A stretch of 64,000 bases of DNA from Tetrapyrgos nigripes (Eukaryota; Basidiomycota; Agaricomycetes; Agaricales; Campanellaceae). Within the stretch, counting starts at the first letter, position 1. Every line of letters begins with the position of its first letter. Shown one piece after another: positions 12,523-22,958 of the stretch. A model generated the notes under the pieces. That model was not told where the DNA came from. It ran no database searches and was given only the letters and a program-made list of their open reading frames with translations. Where the stretch lies: assembly GCA_013368315.1 (NCBI GenBank), contig JAACJM010000019.1, positions 124,001 through 188,000 on the forward strand, written 5' to 3'. The position numbers were made by a program, and so were the translations under genes.

Positions 12523-13728
12523 CTATCGCCGTTCTGCCAATAAGGATAATCTACGAGCTAATACGTCGTCTGAATGGTCCCTGACGGAATCCAACCACCA
12601 CTTTAACCGGTTACGGGCTTCGGTCGTTTTAATGCCCATGGTAATGCTGCAGGATGAGATGAGATGAGGGTTAAAATAGCGGCCATGGGAAACGAGGGAA
12701 ATGACTGACAATCCTCGTTCTTCCAAAGCTTGAAGGAGTTCCTCATTACTGAGGGTATTCAACAAATCATCTCGAATCAACAGGTCATCGTCTTTCTTGA
12801 TGAACTTGAGGTGCTGTTGAATGCGCCAAGTACGTAGAAGGTCGTTGCCAAATGTGGGTAACCTCAGGACACTTGAGCAAAAAAAAATCAGCTATATCTA
12901 TCAGGAGATAGACAAATAAACGACACGCACCCGCACATGGCTGCAGCAGAGCCATTTCCTCTGAGAGCACTGAGAGGCAGTTTACCATCTTGTGCTTTGC
13001 CGTTTAGTTCGGCAAACAAAGCGCGATACGAGACGGACGCGTCTAAAGCTTTGACAGCTTTTTTCTCTTCTATGCGAGCTTGCTGGGAGGGAAGAATACA
13101 GGTCGAAGGGAGCATGAAAGGGGCATAAATAGCAATAACAGGGATAAGTTCCTCCATAAGGATGGCCAGTATCACGAAAGGAATGACTCTGTACGGGAAA
13201 GTTGAGCTTAGGATACGCCAAAAAAAAGCCAAGGCCACGTACTTGTTAACATCTTTTCTCTGAAGCTCAATTAACCGCCCCTCAGCTCTGGTGAGGTGTA
13301 ATCCACCATTCCGTATTCGTGTTTTGATTGCAGAAATATTTTGACGTCGTTTATAGATTGCCAATGCGCCATAGAAGTAAAATTTCTGGTATTTCGAACA
13401 TGAGTTCCGTAGACAACCAGAAGGAAGAGAGCACACGCACTGTAAGCTCCCAAGTAGTGTGAACAATTTTTCTGAATGTATTTGCATCTAGAGGAGCTGG
13501 TGCTATTACACCCACTTGCTCGGCATGTTTGATATCGCGCTGGATTAGCTCCTTTATTCCGACTTCTTTGCTCGAAGATTGGGGGATATTAGAAAGATAA
13601 CGAGAATGTAATATTATTGGCCTGAAAAGGATGTTAAGAAGGAATGAGACACCAACGGGACACACATACCTTGAAAGACGACCATGAGTGTAAAATTTCT
13701 GAGAGAGCATAAATTTCTGAGAGAACAT
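12523..13728 (-). CDS. LETM1-domain inner mitochondrial membrane protein
   Basis: Member of the LETM1 family (Mdm38/Ylh47 in yeast, LETMD1 in animals), linked to mitochondrial K+/H+ balance and ribosome binding at the inner membrane. Visible: a presequence (MFSQKFMLSQKFYTHGRLSR), KFYFYGALAIYKRR, the RAEGRLIELQRKDV block, a membrane segment VIPFVILAILMEELIPVIAIY, and the C-terminal ribosome-binding-like part with LIRDDLLNTLSNEELLQAL and TEARNRLKWWL. At about 330 residues it is nearer LETMD1 than full LETM1, which has a longer coiled-coil and EF-hand tail. The start is the first ATG at 13728; a tandem 18-nt duplication supplies a second ATG at 13710. Several introns. It is divergent from the 13963 gene. 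Confidence 0.85.
13693..13728 (-). repeat. tandem 18-nt duplication carrying two start codons
   Basis: Two adjacent 18-nt units, 17 of 18 bases identical, each read ATG..TCTCAGAAATTT on the minus strand, giving MFSQKF-MLSQKF at the head of the LETM1-type protein. Confidence 0.8.
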
Positions 13729-13962
13729 GTCACAATTGCAAGTCACAAGAGTCTCTGTTTATGTCTTGTGTTCACAACTCAATACAAAAATTTCGTCAGG
13801 AAATGCGCAAGGCTTCAATCTCGTCTCGAACAGATGGTCAGGGGAAAGATGAAGGGAATACAAGGACTATGAATTTGAGCCAGCTTGAACCCAGCGTTTT
13901 GTGGGCGACCTTCCAAATGCGTGTCGTGACAGATCTTCCTGTTCTTGACCTCATCGTTCATA

Positions 13963-15373
13963 ATGCCATTGAGAATTGGATTTGGTATGTGCATCAAGTT
14001 GTGGTTTCTCTTTTGATATTGAGTGGTAAAGCAGTACGAGAACACTTCTCCTCTCCTCTACTTCAATTTGCCGACGAAGATAAAGGGAAGACCTTTACCT
14101 TGGTCGAATGCCCAAGTAAGATTGACCTCATTTTCCTTGAACTCGTTTTCGCACTGAACGCGGCAAAGGTGGTACTGGCCAGTTAATCTCTCGACTTACG
14201 AAGGATGAAATTGATGTTGCAATGCAAGTCTTACGCGAAGCGAAGCGCAGGGGATACTGACTACAGCTACAGCGCTCTGACTGATCCTCTTATCTCTGGT
14301 ATCGCTAACGGTTCGACGGCGTACAAGCTGGTCGGAAGTTATGTCTCTACTCCTCTCAACTGGTGCGTTTCTGCAATCATAGACTCAGAGGACGTATTTC
14401 ATCTCATTTTAAATCATCAGGGCAGTGATTACCGGGAAGGATTCCAAGTACAATTCCATCGCTGACCTGAAAGACACAACGATTGGTATTTCACGAATTG
14501 GAAGGTACCTATGCTCTTCGTTCCCTGACCCACATCCGACTAATGTACGTTCTCCAACCCAGCGGCAGTCAGACTATGGCCTACGTCATGGCTTTTCAAC
14601 AGGGTTGGTCTTCCACAGATATGAAGTTCCGAGGTCGGTGGATTCACTGTACGATCCTTGCAGTTCCTGATATCATCAACACCAGTTAACAATGACATCC
14701 GAGGACTCGTCGACTCTGTCAACGATGGCTCAACGAGTGCGTTTATGTGGGAGTGGTTCACTACCAAACCATGGCTAGACTCGGGGGAAGTGCGGTTTGT
14801 GAGTACTTTCTAGTCGTAGTGTGCCTGCGCCTCACAGGAGATCGTGGTTGATGAAAACTTTCCCCTTCATCTTCATCTTCAACTCGGGATAACTAAACTT
14901 TACTTAGATCGGCTCGGTTCCTACACCCTGGCCATCCTGGCTTATCGCTGCTCAGCCGTCCATATCGGCGGATGCACTGAAGGAGTTTTTGACTTCCCTC
15001 TCTGGCTACGTCCGTGACTTTGATTCGGAAGATAGTCGCGCTACAAAAAATGTCCCCTTCATCAAGGAGAAGTTTGGTTATAAAGAAGAGGATATTCAGG
15101 TTGATAGATCCACATGCGCTTCCGTCAGAGACCTGGACTAACCTTTCAACTTAGGCCTGGATGAAGACAGTTGGTTACCCGGAGGAATGCTTGGCCATTG
15201 ACAGGAAAGTGATTGAAGACACGCTCGGGTGAGCATGTACATTCAAAGAGGTAGACAAATGGACTCATACTCGCAAATACAGTGTACTCGGGAAAGCTGG
15301 GGTTGTCCAAGCACCTGAAGGAGGATTTCATGTTGACCACTTCGTAAACACCGACGTCGTCAAGCTAGTTTGA
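13963..15373 (+). CDS. Ca3427-like protein with type 2 periplasmic-binding fold
   Basis: A protein of about 300 residues in the family of Candida Ca3427, a eukaryotic protein with the substrate-binding fold of bacterial transport receptors (NMT1/THI5-related). Exon 1 is only 22 nt (ATG at 13963, MPLRIGF) and joins to AVREHFSSPLLQFA. Later blocks are GTGQLISRLTKDEIDVA (across an intron near 14125-14180), ALTDPLISGIANGSTAY, DSKYNSIADLKDTTIGISR, SQTMAYVMAFQQGW, AFMWEWFTTKPWLDSGE, GSVPTPWPSWLIAAQ and the tail HVDHFVNTDVVKLV. No signal peptide is seen, so it should be intracellular. Ligand unknown; a thiamine-precursor-like ligand is only family inference. The start follows from family N-termini (LRIG). 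About eight introns. Confidence 0.85.
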
Positions 15374-15632
15374 AGCACGCGACTACCAGAAATGAAAGGA
15401 TTAAGTACTCTGGCGGGCAAAGGACAAGAAAGAAGTACAATTTATATGTCTAAAATATGTACAAATTTGTATGGGTAGCAATAAGATACATGTACTTGAT
15501 TGACTGAAATCATTGGGCCGAGGAGCATAACAACAGAACCGGTAAAGCAAAGCAGCGCAAGCAGAGAACAAGGAAGACGTATGTAGAGGCCAAGGCAAGC
15601 ACCAGTGAACAGATCCAAATCGACCCTGGTGA

Positions 15633-16717
15633 TCATGCAGAGGCCTTCTCGCCGTCTGATTTCTTGGATTTGTTCAAGAATCCTGTAAGGAAAGACCATC
15701 AGCTTAAGATAACCAATTCTGCATTTGGAGACGAAAGTTTCCATACCTTTCAACTTCTCCCTGTTTGCTTTCTCAAGCTCCTTGTCAATGGCTCGGAAAC
15801 GCGCGAGCTCGTGGTCAACAGCAGCAGCATCTGTGCAGTTAAGCAGGAGTGTTAGTTGGACATTTAGAGAAAAGTACTGGGCAATCATCCCATACCCGAC
15901 GGGTTCTTCTCCTTGATCTCCAAAAACAACTTTTCAGCTTTCTCGAAAAATCTCTGTTCACCCAATGCCTTTGCTTTGCGGAACATTGCTTTGTAGTTTT
16001 TGTCGTTCTTGGCTAAAGCCTGTAAGGAAAGGAGTCAGGCATGAGGTGAAATGCGAGGTGAATGAAGAGTGACAAATCTATTGACGCCACTCGCAAGGAC
16101 GAGAATATTCTACAACTACTTATGAAGTAGACACAGACCTTACTCGCTGTCTCCTCAGCTCGTTTCCAGTTTTCTTTCTTGAGATGACACGCGGACATGT
16201 TTGCATAGATCTTTTCCACGAGCTCGTCAACCTGTAGAAAGAATAGCATGAGGGACGAGGGACAACATGCAAAGGAATATAAGATGACAGCTCCCGTACC
16301 TCAGTCTTCTGCTTCAGCGCTTCGCCTTCCTTCGGAGGACTGGGATTTACCATCCCAAGAGAGGCCATCGCGCTCCTGTAAAAACGGCAGACATTGTTTA
16401 GACCGGCCCAGGAAAAACTATGCATATGCATGCCAGCCACAATTCCCAACTCACTTATCTAGTCCTTGAAGATACAGCATGGCCTGGTAGACGACAAGAT
16501 GTCAAAAGCCATTGGTCAATCAGTATCCATTACTTACACTGTGATATGAGGCCAGAGCTATCCAACAAAAGAAAGTGTGTATCAGGGCGCGTTTCTATGT
16601 AAATACAGATATATAGGTAGCCAGCATACCAGCTTGCACGTCTCCGTTTTTGAAAGCCTGGTCTGCGGTTTCTTTATGCTTTTTACCGACAGCGAGTTTC
16701 TCTTCAGCGGAGGCCAT
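15633..16717 (-). CDS. TPR-fold protein
   Basis: Helical protein of about 200 residues with tetratricopeptide-like repeats. It reads MASAEEKLAVGKKHKETADQ, AFKNGDVQ, AMLYLQGLDK, SAMASLGMVNPSPPKEGEAL, VDELVEKIYANMSACHLKK, NWKRAEETASKALAKN, KNYKAMFRKAKALGEQRFF, EKAEKLFLEIKEKN and a charged C-terminus FLNKSKKSDGEKASA. The order of paired helices with small residues (Ala/Gly) at TPR positions is clear. Such proteins act as Hsp90/Hsp70 adaptors or assembly factors; the partner is unknown. Seven or so introns. It shares a 229-bp divergent promoter with the complex I gene at 16947. Confidence 0.82.
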
Positions 16718-16946
16718 GATAGATTGCGTTATGAGATTTCAGAAAGGATTATGAGTATATGACGCGTCGAATTGAGGATATCGATGGTGTTTAGAAGCAA
16801 GAACACGAAGATCAATATGCAATGATTATGGATTGCAGTCAAACGATACAGGAGCTGTGGACGTGTTATTGCTAACCCTAAAATATGTAAACCCTAAATT
16901 TCACCACTCCTTGATAGACTTCCAGCCTACGTGCACTCAAACCTTC

Positions 16947-17314
16947 ATGACTCTGCTCACTAGCATTCTAGGCTGGTCCGCATTCGGACTGGCATCCAGG
17001 TTCGGCCAGCTTGGTATCCAGCGCAGAAATCTACTCTCCAGTACGTGTTTTTGCTGGCTTTCCGGAAACACGACGTGCTAAACTTCACTGGATTCTATAC
17101 ACGTGCTGCTACCTATCTAGACCCAACTGGACATGTTGTATCTGCGGGTGTATTTGGGTTTTTTGGATATTGGGCATATTATTGGGATCAGAAGGTCCAG
17201 TTGCTTCTTGAACAGAAGGAGGCTCAGTTATCAGCGTCGAGGAAAGAGAATGCGGCGAGGATGGAGGCCGCGGCAGAGAGGCTTGGTCTGCAGGAGGCAA
17301 CCAGTGGACACTGA
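16947..17314 (+). CDS. nuxm: small NADH:ubiquinone oxidoreductase subunit, NUXM type
   Basis: A two-exon gene (16947-17040 and 17121-17314) of about 95 residues. It reads MTLLTSILGWSAFGLASRF, GQLGIQRRNLLSNPTGHVV, then SAGVFGFFGYWAYYWDQKV (membrane segment), then a charged helix of the type LLLEQKEAQLSASRKENAA. The arrangement of two short hydrophobic stretches, QLGIQRR between them and a C-terminal coiled helix matches the fungal 14-kDa complex I accessory subunit NUXM. It would sit in the mitochondrial inner membrane arm. The intron is in phase 1 with a CTATCTAG acceptor. Confidence 0.75.
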
Positions 17315-18639
17315 GTCCAGTATGCTGGAGGCAGACGACAGGGAAGTGGCTACACTACGGTACGCAAAACTCTTTCACCTATGTGTCCTTTCCCGTGCTG
17401 ATGTTCTTCCATGGAATGTCTACGGGTATAGAGTACGTGCATAGAGGAAGTCATGTCGTCAATTCCCGAAACCTAGTTTGTTTCGAATCCATCCATCCAT
17501 CATACTTGCTCAATATGTACCACTATGTTAAGGTACTTCCATGCTTATCATGACGGCAAGTCGGTGCCAATGCTGTTAGTGCTTCCTAACCATTCCTGTG
17601 GGCGCGTCAAAGTATTTGATTCCTACGACATGCTGTTACTCTTCCAAACCTTTCATTTTTCCCAAGATGTTGCAAAAGAGGCATGCTGTCACGACACAAA
17701 GTAAAGCTCTCCGTTGGCAAAGTACTGCGGTATTTGTCTAATTTTACGCAACACTATGTAACGCTGTCTGCTCTCCGGTGCACTGGCTTGCAGGGTTAGG
17801 AAGGGTCAATTTGTCACAGAGGTAATGATACCTTGTTTGCCTATCCTGCGTCTACAGCCCTTAACCCCGCCCTGTGGCTGAACCTAGGGCGTCGGGTTTC
17901 CATATGGTCGATAGGTTACCTTTGGACACCGGCTTGATTTTGTCTAAATCCAGTCATAGAATCGCTGACTCGACCTTTATGATTGTACCCGTCGATGACT
18001 CGTCGATGACGGGAGCACTGAATATGACTTGTTGATGGCGCACTGGTCCCAATGACTGCACACGAGGATCACATTCTCCCAAGATCTGGTACAAGTGGCG
18101 CAGGATGAATGAATCCTGTTATTTCTTCCTAGAAGCGCTTACTCGGCGGTGCAACATCCTGTCATTGCCCAGCGCTGTTGCTTCCAGAATCCAGGAAGTG
18201 CCTGTCATAGACAAGAGGTGATAGAACGTGATACGGTGTGTTCTCCATCATGCATCAAGTTCCAATCATCATTTTCGTTCAGACCACCGGTCCAAGGAGC
18301 GGGACCCCGAAAAGGTCCATGATCGGCGGAATACACAAGGTTGGGCCGCGTTTGGGAACTTTTTGGCCCAGGGGTAGTCAAGTGGGTGAAAAAATACAAG
18401 GGGTAGTACGGAAGCGAGATAAATGACCGTGTTTGTGCTGGTAGTGTTCCGTACGTATTTGTGCTGTACTCCTGTAGTTGTAAGTACCAAGGTTGGAAGG
18501 AGAGATCTGCATATCAGCTGGGAAGACAAGATCTGATGTGAGATTCCCCGACCGGAGTTTGAAAATGTAAGTATACGCGACATAACACGAGGCGCCCCAG
18601 ACTTGTCCTTCCTTCCAGTTCCTTCCTCTCTGCCTAACT
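17315..18639. other. intergenic region without a recognised gene
   Basis: No supported gene over 1.3 kb. Short open frames on both strands around 18.2-18.6 kb are unlike coding sequence. It presumably holds the promoter of the 18640 gene. Confidence 0.5.
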
Positions 18640-20504
18640 ATGTCTTCGAGGCGCACAAATCGCGTCTCAACCCTTGCAATCGTTCTTCCGCGTCCTACTC
18701 TTCCTCGTCGCTCTTCCCTGCTTTCCCTGACCTCATCTTCGCCCAGAACCCCAAGATCCTCAGGGTGCGCTTCACCGACCTGTCATTCCTGGCTTTTTCC
18801 CGCCAGCAACAACAATCGACGAAGTATAGACAGTTGGAATAGCTCAAATCAGGATGTAGGAGAAGATTGTGAATCAGAGTGGAAGCCAGAGCAGGTCCTT
18901 TTGCTTTCAAGGGTGCGTCTTTGTCTGGAAAAACTATTTCTGTATCGCTGACCGGGTCTTCTTTGCACTCCTCATCAGACTTTGGACGCGCTTCCTTCTC
19001 ATCTAGTCACACCGTTCAATGGCCCCATTCCTCCCTCAAATTTACTCGACAAGATCGCTCGTGGTGTCGCCAATGCCAAAGGCGCCGCAGAGTGGCCTCA
19101 TTCGTTGCGTGCTACGCGCGTCAAGCTCATTGAAATATGTCGCCAACGCGCCAGGGAGGAGGGACAGACTCCCGTCAGGAGGGTTGTAGATGAAAATGAC
19201 GATATCTCTTGCTACAACCCTGACAGTGACGTTAATATTGGTGGACCCCACAGGAAAAACTCTATGGGCCGCGTACGACGCCCTCTTTATCGGCAGTCTA
19301 GCATGGACTTTCTGAATACGGACGATCCCAAAGCTGAAAATGACAGGATCACTCGGTTCGCTTCTTCCTGTTTTAAGCTCATTCTCGTACTGATTACCTC
19401 CTGCTTAGTCTCTCTACTCGTCTCCAGCGCACCGATAATGTTATTCCTAATGTATCGTATCATCCCTACACAACTCGAAGCCGTTCGCGAGCTTTGACTC
19501 TGGCGCAAACTCAAGCTAGTCGAAACCCGATGAACCGGCGATCCTCATCTCCCCCTCGGCCTGCCCACGTTCCTTCCCTCATTAGTCCTTCTACTCCCAG
19601 CTCTTCTACGCTGAACACCCTCTCTTCCATCTCCACTTCTGCTGCTCGGAACCACTTACTCCAAAGTACTGCTTCTACGCTCTCCACTAGTGACTGTTCA
19701 ATGAGGAGTCGTAGTAGTATGTCGGAACAAGATGCAAGTCTTCTTCCTTCTGTCATACCTCCTCTTGACCCGCGAGTGCAGCGCGTCCGGCGCTCCGAAT
19801 CTTTCTGCGCACCTAGTTCTCCAGCATCGTTTACCTCCCCAACAAGGGATGAATTCCCATTCCCTGCCACTGCCAGAACTCCTCCTCCTCAACGACAAGC
19901 GTTCAAACGTGCTCCGTCGTACGGAACATTGGCCCAGGAGAAGAAGGAAAGGAGGGCTAGCGTTGTGTCTGATGACCACATGAACATCAGTCCTTGTCCT
20001 TCCAGCGACGAAGAAGAGAAACTGAGGAGCAAACAGGTCAAGAAACCCCGCGCCAGTAAGGCGCCTGTCATCGGGGCTTCGCCGAGTGTTTCAAAGAAAG
20101 CCTCTTCTCGCAGTGGGTCACAAAAGAGTCCTAGAAAATCTAGGGCGAATCCACCTGCGCCTATAAATACACAGCCATTGGCCGCTGCCTCAGAGTTACC
20201 TCGCTCTCGTCCTCCGCTGAGGATGAATCTCCAGAGAAACCCAAGCATGTTTGGTGAGGAGCTACCTCATCTTCACATACCTTCTCCCTCTTCCTCCCGT
20301 AATGGTGTCCAGCCGACTCCTGTCCAAGCGTCATCAGACCCGGTACAGACTCCTCGAACGATCAAGACCCTTCGCCGCGTGAAACGCCTTCAGGCACCTT
20401 CCAGAAAAATCTCTTTCGGTAGCCTGATTGCTCCTCCTGGCGAGGACGCTGATATGGAGGAAGAAGGAGAGCCCATTTTGGGAAGTGCATTCCAATTGGC
20501 TTGA
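18640..20504 (+). CDS. Ser/Pro/Arg-rich protein of unknown function
   Basis: Three exons join in frame: MSSRRTNRVSTLAIVL... to VLLLSR, then TLDALPSHLVTPFNG to NDRIT, then RLSTRLQRTDNVIPN to the end FQLA at 20504. About 585 residues. The middle (about residues 90-190) is the only ordered-looking part: PPSNLLDKIARGVANAKG, AEWPHSLRATRVKLIEIC, RQRAREEGQTP, then YNPDSDVNIGG. The second half is low-complexity Ser/Pro with many SP and RxxS sites (for example RRVKRLQAPSRKISFG) and likely disordered, phosphorylated and perhaps nuclear. No known domain is recognised. The coding call rests on the long open frame and clean junctions. Confidence 0.75.
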
Positions 20505-22958
20505 ACTCCTTCTAGACACCCACATCAACCCGGTGGGCCGAAGAAAGCAAATATAATTGTACTATCACCACCTTGATTGCGTTCAACTCTACGTCCGGGA
20601 TCCGACCACCGGTACTAATTTGTCTTACCTCCACTATCCTTTGTTTCTGAATCTCGTTCTGCGTCTCGAAGACCGCAAGGGTCTCTCTTCTCTCTCTTCT
20701 CTTATCGAATATCTCTTGCTTTGTCATTCCTTCACACTTGTTGTCCCCCTCTGTGCTCTGCATCCCTCTTTGCTTAGTATTTACTCATCTCTGCGCGTCA
20801 TTCTTTGCTTGTCATATCTCTTTTTTTTCTCTGTCACCTCATCGTCATTCGTTCTCTATTCTTGTACTCATACTGCAACCATCATTTTCTCTTGCAACTT
20901 CTTCCCTCACTCATCAAATGCTTGAAACCACACAATCCTTGTTTCTTCCCTTTTTGCATACTACACACTCTCATTCATCATCCATCTCTTGTCAATCCCA
21001 CACTTGTCCATTCATTCATTCATAGTTTTCCATCATCTCGGTTACCAATGATGGCAGAAGACATGCTTTATCTGCCTCGTTGTCGTTGACCGAAACACTC
21101 CCAGCAGCATTCTCTAATCAAGCTCAAACAAGTCTCCAATCACACTCATTCTATTCACAAATCCTCCGTCTACATTTCTCCACACATTTGTTCTCCCGGA
21201 TTGTTCGCAAAAAGTCGAGCTTGTACAAGTATCTCGCACATTTCATACATCCAGCCTATCTTATTGTGTCCAGCTCGCTCATGGGTCCGTCTGGGCTCTT
21301 GTGACTACAAACACTGCGTTACCCATCGAATTCATCCTCTTCCGATCCACTGTGTTATTAGCTATTATTGACTGGACGTCTCGTATACTTTCTTTTTCTT
21401 TTTTGTTGCTTCACCGGTTTTGCAATTTTGGACGTCTTTGCACATAGTTGATCGTTTATTTTCCTTTTGCTTCGCATTTCGTTCGCATTCGCATTCACAT
21501 CTCAATTCTCTCTCCCTCTTCGTCTCCCCTCTCATGCTATAGATTTCGACTGGTCGTTTCTGATGCTCTCCTCTCTTCCGCTTTGTATTGTTTGCTGCTT
21601 GCTTGTTCTTTACTTGTTCTCGTCCGCATTCTCTTCATCTCTTCTTTTCGCCTGTTCGAGACTCTGACCGGCGTTACCTCCAGTCTCCTCCGTTCCGTTT
21701 CTCACTTTTATACTGTTCATACTTCTTTTTTTAGCTTTCTGTCTGCTTCTCATCTTTCTACTTTATCAGGAGTTGACTTCGAATTCGACTGGTCTTTGGG
21801 TTACGGTACCTCCAATCAATCAACCATCTCACCTAACTTAAAGTGCATTCTTGTCTGGTTTACTTGATACTTATTTTTTGTTTTCTTGCGTACTCTTACT
21901 TCGTTCGGTGCTAGGTGCTGGATGCTAAGTATATATCATACGTAGCATACATAATTACTAGCAATGAAAATGCGACGTTTGGTCGTTTTAACTGGTCTTA
22001 TGGTTGGAATCTAATCAAGTCCGTACGCCTTATGATTGATCCACTTGTCACCATTCGCTGCAGCGTGTATCACGTCAGGTTCAGTTACAAGGTTGCGACC
22101 ACAGAACCGGCCTGTGGCCAACCTGTGGCTTGTCTTGCCCGTTGACGGGGAGCTCAGGATGTCGTACTAGTATTCGGTTTTTCATTGTGGGCCCTTAGTG
22201 ATTTGAAGGCTGCTGCCTCGTTGTACCTTCCCCGGGGAGCAAAATCCCGTATGTCAAGAAAGTATGAACAACAAAGTGTGAAAGGATTGTGAAGAGATTG
22301 TAAAGAGAAGTGAAGATGTGAAGAGCTGGAGAAGCGGGTCTGGAACCCATAGTTACCCTGGCCATCAAACACGCTTTGACTTTTCATTTTGCAACTTTGT
22401 CCTCGAGGCAGCTTAGAACATCTTTGGAGATCCGGAGGGCCGGTCGCTTAGACCCTTGGACAGCCCTGAGCAGGGATATCATTTGCGTAGTGATTCCGAG
22501 TCTAGGGAGTTTCTAGAGAATTTTAGGAGGATATAGCTTCAAGTCCTTTCAGACATCCTGAACGTAATGGCCAGGGACAGCCTATAATCATATGCGCTAT
22601 GTATCAATGACAACAGCAGACGTACTGAGCAATTGCTGTCGCCTTGGGGGTTTGATCCAATCACAGAGACATCACCATGAGACATTCCCAAGAGGAATGG
22701 GACTGAGAAAGATGAGATGAGTGGGCAAAACATGCGATTCCACAATATATAGATGCTAACTAAAAACGAGTGACTACAAAATCTGCTAATGTAAAGTCCA
22801 GCAGTCACCGGTGTACTATAGGCTGAGACGAGACAAAGGTGGAAACCGTAAAGAGAGACAAGCATGGTTAACAATACTATCTAAGGATGAGCCAGTATGA
22901 TATAAAACGAAGAGATACTAAAACAACCGAGATAAAAAGTCCGTGATTATATCTTTTG
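20505..22958. other. 2.4 kb convergent gap, strongly pyrimidine-rich on + strand
   Basis: From about 20630 to 21770 the + strand is dominated by C and T (runs such as CTCTCTTCTCTCTCTTCTC). Open frames inside, e.g. 21448-21867, encode only Leu/Ser/Phe-rich translations of this bias. Both flanking genes end here, so the tract is not an obvious promoter of either. Confidence 0.6.

Noticed and set aside
19511..20248. Long minus-strand frames of about 119 codons
   Set aside because: Antisense of the Ser/Pro-rich coding exon at 18640-20504.
21448..21867. 139-codon open frame in the pyrimidine-rich gap
   Set aside because: It follows only from the C/T bias (Leu, Ser, Phe) and lacks domain or splice support.
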